Origin: Fimenecus sp963624605
GTDB taxonomy: Bacteria; Bacillota; Clostridia; Oscillospirales; Acutalibacteraceae
Direction of reading: 5' to 3'
Assembly: GCA_963624605.1 (NCBI GenBank)
Contig: CAVFQD010000059.1
Location: forward strand, 1 to 10,732
DNA length: 10,732 nucleotides
The position numbers and the translations under genes were made by a program. Shown one piece after another: positions 1-4,749 of the stretch (positions within the stretch are counted from its first letter, which is position 1; each line of letters opens with the position of its first letter). The notes under the pieces are model-generated. The model was not told the DNA's origin. It saw only the letters and a program-made list of their open reading frames with translations, and searched no databases.

Positions 1-110
1 TCCTTGCACCGCATCCATCGATGCCCGAATATAAATACCATAACGGTAAGCTTTCACTTGTTCCGGTTGAAAAACATAATGAAAAAATGTTGTTGCCAAA
101 TTCCGCATAG
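1..110. other. Unresolved partial ORFs at the left edge
   Basis: Two overlapping frames are open to the left edge and I cannot choose between them. On the plus strand, a frame entering at position 3 and stopping with TAG at 108-110 would give a hydrophilic 35-residue C-terminus containing MPEYKYHNGKLSLVPVEK. On the minus strand, an ATG at 108-106 opens a frame that leaves the window, starting MRNLATTFFHYVFQPEQV; it has no convincing Shine-Dalgarno sequence. Neither matches a family I recognise. The minus-strand reading matters because it would lie downstream of the invertible promoter after inversion. Sequence to the left of the window would settle it. Confidence 0.25.
73..94 (+). repeat. Possible degenerate copy of the recombination-site palindrome
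   Basis: AACATAATG, five A, then ATGTTGTT resembles the site at 630-653 in its outer arms (AACATAATG and ATGTTGTT). It lacks the CGGC/GCCG centre and is AT-rich, so chance is a real possibility. If functional, it would be a third recombinase binding site, in the same orientation as the right-hand copy. Confidence 0.25.
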
Positions 111-380
111 CGCTTTTTTTCGAGAAGATCGTTAGCGGAAGTTGAGAGCGGTGTCAGCCGGATTTGTTTTGAGTCGAGTATTTTGCTAACATTGTTTATT
201 GAAGTGTAATGATAATAATTTTGTATGCCTGAACGATAACTCGGTATTGTCAAAAAAGTGCAGAAAGTCTTTTGGTGTGTTACATTCTTTGAATTTCGTA
301 TATACCACCCCCTCGTACAAACGCCATGAGACTTAACAACAGCATATTTAGTTTATATACTACCGATGGCATTTGATTTG
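111..380. other. Non-coding stretch left of the inverted repeat
   Basis: I see no convincing gene here. It is AT-rich, and short ORFs in it lack ribosome binding sites. After inversion of the neighbouring segment, this stretch would become a long leader (about 270 nt) for any minus-strand gene starting near position 108 or beyond the left edge. A 6-bp inverted repeat (TTCCGC at 101-106, GCGGAA at 134-139) is too weak and too widely spaced to call a terminator. Confidence 0.5.
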
Positions 381-404
381 CAACATAATCGGCATTATGT
401 TGTA
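381..404 (-). repeat. Left inverted repeat of the candidate promoter switch
   Basis: This 24-bp sequence is the exact reverse complement of 630-653. It is also nearly a perfect palindrome: arms CAACATAAT and ATTATGTTG flank the centre CGGC. Paired inverted arms around a short asymmetric spacer are the usual form of a tyrosine recombinase core site, as in loxP, and the asymmetric centre gives it direction. The two copies face opposite ways, which predicts inversion rather than excision of the DNA between them. Confidence 0.85.
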
Positions 405-629
405 TATGTGAACATATCAACTGAATAAAAGCTCTTAAAATTTGCCAAAACGCATAAAAAAGGGTATGAAAAAACAAGCCTTATGAAGATTGTCAAAGCT
501 GACAACGACAAAGGCTTTGCCGTTATGCTCATAAATACAATTTTTGACTTAATTCTTGACTTTTTACGCTTTATATGATATGTTAATTTTGATAAAAGGC
601 GTTATGTTTTGATTGTTCGGCTCTGACTT
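405..629. other. Candidate invertible DNA segment (225 bp)
   Basis: The segment lies between exact 24-bp inverted repeats, beside a complete tyrosine recombinase gene (690-1505). It carries a promoter near its right end (556-584, reading right) and no convincing gene. A 31-codon plus-strand frame at 484-579 overlaps the promoter and lacks a good ribosome binding site. Inversion maps position x to 1034-x, placing the -10 at 450-455 and the start of transcription near 443, reading left out of the segment. The layout matches the promoter invertons known in gut Firmicutes and Bacteroidetes. That it actually inverts is inference. Confidence 0.72.
556..584 (+). promoter_or_regulatory. Promoter inside the candidate invertible segment
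   Basis: The -35 TTGACT (556-561) is followed by a 17-bp spacer and the -10 TATGTT (579-584). TG at 576-577, one base before the -10, makes it an extended -10. Transcription would begin near 591. In the assembled orientation the RNA crosses the right repeat, whose palindrome can fold, and ends at the terminator at 657-684 after about 90 nt without a gene. Confidence 0.6.
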
Positions 630-653
630 TACAACATAATGCCGATTATGTTG
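630..653 (+). repeat. Right inverted repeat of the candidate promoter switch
   Basis: Exact reverse complement of 381-404. Arms ACAACATAAT and ATTATGTTGT flank the centre GCCG (641-644); the palindrome itself runs one base further, to 654. It lies 36 bp beyond the 3' end of the recombinase gene, so the enzyme and its likely target are adjacent. As RNA from the 556-584 promoter it would form a 10-bp hairpin just before the terminator. Confidence 0.85.
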
Positions 654-656
654 TTA

Positions 657-684
657 CCGCCTGTTTTGGCGGATTTTTTGTTTT
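657..684 (+). terminator. Rho-independent terminator facing the invertible promoter
   Basis: CCGCC (657-661), loop TGTTTT and GGCGG (668-672) form a GC stem followed by ATTTTTTGTTTT on the plus strand. It stops transcripts coming from the left, including any from the promoter at 556-584, before they run antisense into the recombinase. The T-rich tail is on the plus side only, so it is not an obvious terminator for the recombinase mRNA. Confidence 0.75.
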
Positions 685-689
685 CGGGG

Positions 690-1505
690 CTACATTATCA
701 AGTGCATGTTTTCCATCTTTTTGCGATGCTCCGTGCCGGTGGAAATGATATAAATTCGTGTGGTGTTAATGCTACTATGACCGAGAATGTCGGCGAGCTT
801 TGCAATGTCCTTTTCAATGCCGTAAAACACTCTTGCGAACAGGTGGCGCAGATTATGCGGAAAAACCTTTTGCGGATTGACATTTGCCTCTTTGCACAAG
901 GCTTTCATTTCTCGCCAAATGTTTGTGCGGTTTATCGGCTTGCCCGTTCGTGTTACAAAAATCATACCGCTTTTAATATTTTGCTCTGCGGCGTAGCGGA
1001 GCAATTTTTGTTTAAGCTCCTTTACGATAAACACCGGGCGCGTTTTCGCCTTGCAGTTCACAACCGCTTCACCCTGTCTTATCGCCTCAACGGTTATATA
1101 TTGCAACTCGCTGACCCTTATCCCCGTACCGCATATCGTTTGCAAAATGAGATTTAACCTTTCGTTGTGTTTGCGCTTTGCCGCCGCGCAAAGTCGGGAA
1201 TATTCCGCCTTGGTCAACTCCTTTTCTTCGGAACAGAACACCTGTTGTTGAAGTTTCAGAGACTTCACTCGCAAATCGTGCCAACCTAAAAACGCAAATA
1301 GGCTGTTGATACTTGCAAGCATTGAATTAACGCTCCGCACGGCATAGTTTTCCTGCAAGCTCTTTTTGTATGCAATAACAGTCTCTTTTGTTATTTCCGA
1401 ATTTCCTGTGAAAGCCGAAAACGCCCTGACATCACGGATATATTTTTCAATGGTTGAGGGGCTTTTTTCCTCCGAAATAAGATATTCCTTGAATTCGCCA
1501 ATCAT
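690..1505 (-). CDS. Tyrosine recombinase (probable DNA invertase)
   Basis: A 271-aa XerC/XerD-like site-specific recombinase, a usual length for simple family members. The N-terminal SAM-like core-binding domain (about 1-85) contains EEKSPSTIEKYIRDVRAF. The C-terminal catalytic domain (about 95-271) keeps every active-site residue: R130 in GTGIRVSEL, a beta-hairpin lysine (K152 or K154), H217 and R220 in HNLRH, H243 in LGHSS, and nucleophile Y252. It should therefore be active. The chosen ATG has AAGGG 11 nt upstream; the frame stays open into the assembly gap, so a longer N-terminus cannot be excluded. Its position between two inverted-repeat pairs, one bounding a promoter segment, argues for a phase-variation invertase rather than a chromosome-dimer Xer or phage integrase. 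Which repeats it acts on is inferred from proximity. Confidence 0.9.
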   Translation of the reverse strand: MIGEFKEYLISEEKSPSTIEKYIRDVRAFSAFTGNSEITKETVIAYKKSLQENYAVRSVNSMLASINSLFAFLGWHDLRVKSLKLQQQVFCSEEKELTKAEYSRLCAAAKRKHNERLNLILQTICGTGIRVSELQYITVEAIRQGEAVVNCKAKTRPVFIVKELKQKLLRYAAEQNIKSGMIFVTRTGKPINRTNIWREMKALCKEANVNPQKVFPHNLRHLFARVFYGIEKDIAKLADILGHSSINTTRIYIISTGTEHRKKMENMHLIM

Positions 1506-1516
1506 TTTCGCCGTAA

Positions 1517-1539
1517 CCCTTCTTGTTTTTGTTTGTTTA
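1517..1539 (-). repeat. Left copy of a second 23-bp inverted repeat
   Basis: On the minus strand this reads TAAACAAACAAA...CAAGAAGGG, identical over 23 nt to 1818-1840 on the plus strand; both flanking bases differ at each end. Its AAGGG end is the likely ribosome binding site of the recombinase. It is not palindromic and is unrelated to the repeats at 381-404 and 630-653. Confidence 0.8.
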
Positions 1540-1549
1540 CCTCCGAATT

Positions 1550-1625
1550 NNNNNNNNNNNNNNNNNNNNNNNNNNNNNNNNNNNNNNNNNNNNNNNNNNN
1601 NNNNNNNNNNNNNNNNNNNNNNNNN
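1550..1625. other. Assembly gap (76 N)
   Basis: A run of N of probably arbitrary length. It lies inside the segment bounded by the 23-bp inverted repeats, between the recombinase start and the transporter promoter. Frame relations across it cannot be trusted. Mixed orientations of an invertible segment in the sampled population are one reason an assembler would break here. Confidence 0.99.
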
Positions 1626-1645
1626 GTAATAAACCGTCCGTTCAT
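1626..1645 (-). CDS. Start of an unidentified ORF entering the gap
   Basis: An ATG at 1645-1643 on the minus strand is preceded by GGAGG with 8 nt spacing, one of the best translation starts in this part of the window. Only MNGRFIT can be read before the N run. It could be the true N-terminus of the recombinase, if the gap joins it in frame, or a separate small upstream gene. The assembled distance to the recombinase ATG (140 nt) is not a multiple of three, but the gap length is unreliable. Confidence 0.4.
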
Positions 1646-1760
1646 TTGATTTACCTCCGAATTTTTTGTTTTATTCAAAGTATAAAACGGAGTTCCGGTC
1701 TTAAATTACGGTAAAGTGCGATAAATTTTGTCAAGTTGCCGATTTTATTCACAAATTCTC

Positions 1761-1789
1761 TTGACAACATTGGATATTGAGAATATAAT
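1761..1789 (+). promoter_or_regulatory. Perfect consensus sigma-70-type promoter for the ABC transporter operon
   Basis: TTGACA (1761-1766), a 17-bp spacer and TATAAT (1784-1789) match the housekeeping consensus exactly. Transcription should begin near 1796, giving a leader of about 54 nt before the ATG at 1850, too short for a T-box or other riboswitch. The promoter lies inside the second inverted-repeat pair, 28 bp from its right copy, so inversion would send it leftward to the recombinase. Confidence 0.88.
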
Positions 1790-1799
1790 TAGTCCATAC

Positions 1800-1821
1800 T
1801 TTAGCGGCTTAAAGCGCTAAA
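1800..1821 (+). promoter_or_regulatory. Hairpin in the transporter leader
   Basis: TTTAGCG (1800-1806) and CGCTAAA (1815-1821) form a 7-bp stem with an 8-nt loop a few bases after the predicted transcription start. No T-run follows, so it is not a terminator. It may stabilise the mRNA 5' end or be an operator. Its right arm overlaps the first bases of the 23-bp repeat. Confidence 0.45.
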
Positions 1822-1840
1822 CAAACAAAAACAAGAAGGG
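1818..1840 (+). repeat. Right copy of the second 23-bp inverted repeat
   Basis: Identical to the minus strand of 1517-1539 over 23 nt. It ends in AGAAGGG, which serves as the ribosome binding site of the gene at 1850 (9 nt spacing). Because each copy carries the binding site of its outside neighbour, inversion of 1540-1817 would leave both translation starts intact and only redirect the promoter. Confidence 0.8.
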
Positions 1841-1849
1841 AAAACAGTT

Positions 1850-2839
1850 ATGAAAAAGACAGTAAAAGCAATAATCAGCGTCGTTCTGGTTGCCGCTCTT
1901 GTTGTAGCTTGCTTCACGGCTTGCTCTAACAGCACAAGCACAAGCAGTGACAAGGTTTATACGGTTGGCATTTGCCAGCTTATTCAGCATGAGGCGCTTG
2001 ACGCAGCAACACAGGGCTTCAAGGACGCTCTTACGGAAAAGCTCGGCGACAAAGTTAAATTTGACGAGCAGAACGCTTCGGGCGAATCGACTAACTGCAC
2101 TACAATCGTTTCAAAGTTCGTTTCGGATAAGGTTGACCTTATTCTTGCAAACGCTACTTCCGCTCTTACGGCTGCTACGGAAGCTACAAGCACAATTCCG
2201 ATTGTCGGCACATCAATCACAGATTATGCAACAGCATTGGCTATCAGCGATTGGAACGGCAAAACAGGCATAAATGTAACAGGCACATCCGACTTGGCTC
2301 CTCTTAAGGAGCAGGCTGCTATGATTAAAGAGCTTGTTCCCGACGCAAAAACGGTAGGTATCCTCTATTGCTCGGCTGAGCCTAACTCAAAGTATCAGTC
2401 AGACATCGTTGAGGCTGAGCTCAAAGCTCTCGGTTATGAAGTTACGGTGTACACATTCGTTGACTCAAACGATGTTCTCGCAGTTACACAGTCGGCTGTT
2501 CAGAACTGCCAGGCTCTTTACATCCCGACAGATAACACGGCAGCTTCAAACACAGACCTTATCAACTCCGTTGCAGAACCCGCAAAGGTTCCGATTATCG
2601 CAGGCGAGGAAGGCATCTGCAAGGGCTGCGGTATCGCTACTCTTTCAATCAGCTACTATGACATCGGCTACAAGGCAGGTCTTATGGCTTACGAAATCCT
2701 TGTAAACGGCGCAAATCCCGCCGACATGGAAATCGCTTATGCCGATTCGACAACAAAGAAGTACATTGCTGACCGTGCCGCGGCTATCGGCGTTACCATT
2801 CCCGACGGCTACGAGGCAATTACTGTTTCGGAAGAATAA
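1850..2839 (+). CDS. ABC transporter substrate-binding lipoprotein, TrpX-like family
   Basis: A 329-aa extracytoplasmic binding protein of the ABC_sub_bind (COG2984/TrpX-like) family. The N-terminus is a lipoprotein signal: positive start MKKTVK, hydrophobic segment 8-20 and Cys at C21 or C25; FTAC followed by SNS makes C25 the likelier acylated residue. A low-complexity Ser/Thr linker follows (26-33). The mature part has a type I periplasmic-binding fold: VYTVGICQLIQHEALDAA near 36-53 is the family hallmark, and SKYQSDIVEAELKALGYEV near 180-198 opens the second lobe. Members are predicted to import tryptophan or related amino acids, but no T-box lies upstream to support that specificity, so the substrate is open. 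First gene of the operon, ATG 9 nt after AGAAGGG. A hairpin follows the stop codon. Confidence 0.88.
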   Translation: MKKTVKAIISVVLVAALVVACFTACSNSTSTSSDKVYTVGICQLIQHEALDAATQGFKDALTEKLGDKVKFDEQNASGESTNCTTIVSKFVSDKVDLILANATSALTAATEATSTIPIVGTSITDYATALAISDWNGKTGINVTGTSDLAPLKEQAAMIKELVPDAKTVGILYCSAEPNSKYQSDIVEAELKALGYEVTVYTFVDSNDVLAVTQSAVQNCQALYIPTDNTAASNTDLINSVAEPAKVPIIAGEEGICKGCGIATLSISYYDIGYKAGLMAYEILVNGANPADMEIAYADSTTKKYIADRAAAIGVTIPDGYEAITVSEE

Positions 2840-2860
2840 TTTAATACGGTAACATTTTGC

Positions 2861-2888
2861 AGAAGCGATAAGGTTGCTTATCGCTTTT
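2861..2888 (+). terminator. Intercistronic hairpin, likely partial terminator
   Basis: AAGCGATAAG (2863-2872) and CTTATCGCTT (2877-2886) form a perfect 10-bp stem with a GTTG loop, then TTGCGTTTTATT. The interrupted T-tract suggests a leaky terminator or 3' stabiliser between the binding-protein gene and the permease. This is common in ABC importer operons and yields more binding protein than membrane components. Confidence 0.65.
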
Positions 2889-2920
2889 GCGTTTTATTAT
2901 AATGAGGAGCATGTAAATTT

Positions 2921-3850
2921 ATGACACAGGTTTTACAGTTTATACAGTCTCTCCCCTCACCGATAGCACAGGGCTTTATTTGGGGAATTATGGCTATCGG
3001 TGTTTATATTACATATAAAATACTTGATCTTGCCGATCTGACCGTAGACGGTTCTTTTGCTACGGGCGGAGCGGTTCTTGTCGTTTTGACGACAAAGGGA
3101 GTAAACATCTACCTTGCACTGCTTATAGCGTTTGTTGCAGGCTGCCTTTCGGGTCTTGTAACGGGTATTTTCCACACGAAGTTTGGTATTCCCGCAATAC
3201 TTTCTGGTATTCTTACGCAGCTTGCACTATATTCTATTAACCTGCGAATTATGAGCGGCAAGGCAAACACTTCAATCAGCAAAAGGAACTTTGACCTTAT
3301 TATTACATCAAGTGCCGACGAGCTCGGCAGGACGATACTTGTATGTGCAATATTTGTGGCGGTGCTTATCGGCGTTCTCTATTGGTTCTTCGGTACCGAG
3401 CTCGGTAACTCCATAAGAGCTACGGGCTGTAACCAGGCTATGGCAAGAGCAAACGGTATCAATACGGATTCAAGAAAAATCATCGGACTTGTTCTTTCAA
3501 ACGGTTTAGTTGCAATGTCCGGCGCATTGCTCGCACAGTTCAACGGCTGCTCGGACATCAATATGGGCAGAGGCGCAATCGTCATCGGTCTTGCGGCTGT
3601 AATCATCGGCGAGGTTATCTTCGGCAAGATATTCAAAAACTTTGCTTTGAGGCTCCTTTCCGCAGTAATCGGCGCCATTATCTATTACATAGTAATCTCG
3701 CTCGTATTGAAGCTCGGTTTGAGTGCAAACGACCTCAAGCTTCTTTCGGCTTGCGTCGTTGCGGTATTCCTCGGCATCCCCTATTGGAAAGCCAAGGTTG
3801 CGGCAAAGCATGTTAAGAACGATGAAAAGGCAGGTGCTCAAAATGCTTGA
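2921..3850 (+). CDS. ABC transporter permease, TrpY-like (BPD_transp_2 family)
   Basis: A 309-aa integral membrane subunit of the COG4120 type. About eight or nine hydrophobic segments can be seen, near 14-33, 41-59, 62-84, 90-106, 137-156, 186-206, 218-236, 243-263 and 271-287. The cytoplasmic loop around 160-185 (LGNSIRATGCNQAMARANGI) is the conserved region that docks on the ATPase in the branched-chain amino acid/sugar permease superfamily. The C-terminus is short, basic and cytoplasmic. AGGAG at 2905-2909 is 11 nt from the ATG. One gene forms the whole membrane channel, presumably as a homodimer. The stop codon overlaps the start of the ATPase gene by 8 nt, so the two are probably translationally coupled. 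Confidence 0.9.
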   Translation: MTQVLQFIQSLPSPIAQGFIWGIMAIGVYITYKILDLADLTVDGSFATGGAVLVVLTTKGVNIYLALLIAFVAGCLSGLVTGIFHTKFGIPAILSGILTQLALYSINLRIMSGKANTSISKRNFDLIITSSADELGRTILVCAIFVAVLIGVLYWFFGTELGNSIRATGCNQAMARANGINTDSRKIIGLVLSNGLVAMSGALLAQFNGCSDINMGRGAIVIGLAAVIIGEVIFGKIFKNFALRLLSAVIGAIIYYIVISLVLKLGLSANDLKLLSACVVAVFLGIPYWKAKVAAKHVKNDEKAGAQNA

Positions 3851-4637
3851 AATTAAAGGCGTATATAAAACATTCAATCCCGGTACAATCAATGAAAAGA
3901 AAGCCCTTAAAGGCATTGATTTGACTCTCAACGAGGGAGATTTTGTAACGGTAATCGGAGGCAACGGCGCAGGTAAATCGACACTGTTCAATATGATTGC
4001 CGGCGTTTATCCTGTTGACTGCGGCACGATAAAGGTTGACGGCGAGGACATCACAAAGCTTCCGGAATACAAGCGTGCAAAGTATATGAGCCGAGTATTT
4101 CAGGATCCGATGACCGGAACTGCGGCAGATATGCAGATTGACGAAAACCTTTCAATTGCCGCAAGGCGCGGTAAGCCCAGAACTCTCAAAAACGGCGTTA
4201 CCAAGAAAGAAAAGGAAGAATACCGCACACTCCTCAAAAGACTTGAATTAGGTCTTGAGGACAGACTCACATCAAAGGTAGGTCTCCTCTCGGGCGGTCA
4301 AAGGCAGGCTATCACTCTTTTGATGGCTTCGCTTATGCATCCGAAGCTTTTGCTGCTTGACGAGCACACGGCGGCTCTTGACCCGACCACGGCGGCTAAG
4401 GTTCTTAAAATAACCGATGAAATAGTTACCGAAAACAACATAACAACCGTTATGATTACACATAATATGAAAGACGCCATAAGGCTCGGTAACAGGCTTA
4501 TTATGATGTATGACGGCAAGATAATTTATGATGTTTCAGGCGAGGAAAAGAAAAACCTCAAGGTTCAGGACCTTCTCGACCTGTTCGCTAAGGCAAGCAA
4601 CGGCGAATTTGCAAACGACAGAATGATGCTTTCATAA
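3843..4637 (+). CDS. ABC transporter ATP-binding protein, TrpZ-like
   Basis: A 264-aa nucleotide-binding subunit (COG1101 type) that powers the importer. All ABC motifs are intact: Walker A GGNGAGKST (39-47), Q-loop glutamine Q87 in VFQDP, signature LSGGQ (149-153), Walker B LLLLDE with D173 and catalytic E174, D-loop ALDP, and switch histidine H207 in ITHN. I chose the ATG at 3843 rather than an in-frame ATG at 3723: the latter would add 40 residues lying wholly inside the permease gene, while MLEIKGVYKTF is the normal family start. The 8-nt overlap ATGCTTGA with the permease stop supports coupling. It is last in the operon and followed by a strong terminator. Confidence 0.93.
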   Translation: MLEIKGVYKTFNPGTINEKKALKGIDLTLNEGDFVTVIGGNGAGKSTLFNMIAGVYPVDCGTIKVDGEDITKLPEYKRAKYMSRVFQDPMTGTAADMQIDENLSIAARRGKPRTLKNGVTKKEKEEYRTLLKRLELGLEDRLTSKVGLLSGGQRQAITLLMASLMHPKLLLLDEHTAALDPTTAAKVLKITDEIVTENNITTVMITHNMKDAIRLGNRLIMMYDGKIIYDVSGEEKKNLKVQDLLDLFAKASNGEFANDRMMLS

Positions 4638-4654
4638 CTCTTATATAAAATACC

Positions 4655-4695
4655 GCACCCCGTTACTTATACACAAGTGAACGGGGTGCTTTTTT
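4655..4695 (+). terminator. Terminator of the ABC transporter operon
   Basis: GCACCCCGTT (4655-4664) pairs with AACGGGGTGC (4680-4689) in a perfect 10-bp stem, followed by six T (4690-4695). It begins 17 nt after the ATPase stop codon. The inner bases ACTT/AAGT can extend the stem past a bulge. Confidence 0.92.
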
Positions 4696-4699
4696 GAGC

Positions 4700-4731
4700 A
4701 AAAATCCACCTCCGACGCAGGCGTCGGAGGT
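4700..4731 (-). terminator. Terminator of the adhE-kinase-hydrogenase operon
   Basis: ACCTCCGACG (4708-4717) and CGTCGGAGGT (4722-4731) make a perfect 10-bp stem with a 4-nt loop. On the minus strand it is followed by GGA and a run of five T (4704-4700). It lies 18 nt past the hydrogenase stop codon and faces the plus-strand terminator at 4655-4695. Confidence 0.88.
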
Positions 4732-4749
4732 AAGATTATAAGTATTAGA

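Larger units (their letters stand above)
1536..1663. repeat. 14-bp direct repeat bounding the assembly gap
   Basis: TTTACCTCCGAATT occurs at 1536-1549, ending at the last base before the N run, and again at 1650-1663, just right of it. On the minus strand it reads AATTCGGAGGTAAA, a strong Shine-Dalgarno sequence. Only the right copy has a start codon at proper spacing (1645). A repeat at the contig end suggests a duplicated leader or two alternative structures that the assembler could not resolve. Confidence 0.7.

Noticed and set aside
280..477. 65-codon minus-strand frame crossing the left inverted repeat
   Set aside because: It starts at a TTG without a ribosome binding site, its composition is unlike the neighbouring genes, and it runs through the recombination site. 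Treated as chance.
494..519. Hairpin CAAAGC/GCTTTG in the candidate invertible segment as a terminator
   Set aside because: Only 6 bp with a 14-nt loop, and no T-run follows on either strand.
484..579. 31-codon plus-strand frame (MKIVKADNDKGFAV...) in the candidate invertible segment
   Set aside because: The protein looks plausible, but there is no Shine-Dalgarno sequence at proper spacing and the end of the frame overlaps the -35 and -10 of the promoter. A real micro-gene is not excluded.
639..1157. 172-codon plus-strand frame opposite the recombinase
   Set aside because: It lies antisense to a gene with a full set of tyrosine-recombinase catalytic residues, has no family resemblance or ribosome site, and begins inside the inverted repeat and its terminator.
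1796..1849. Riboswitch or T-box in the leader of the ABC transporter operon
   Set aside because: The leader is only about 54 nt with a single 7-bp hairpin and none of the conserved T-box elements.
3723..3842. Upstream in-frame start for the ATPase
   Set aside because: It would add 40 residues encoded wholly within the permease gene and unlike the family N-terminus; the ATG overlapping the permease stop is the normal arrangement.
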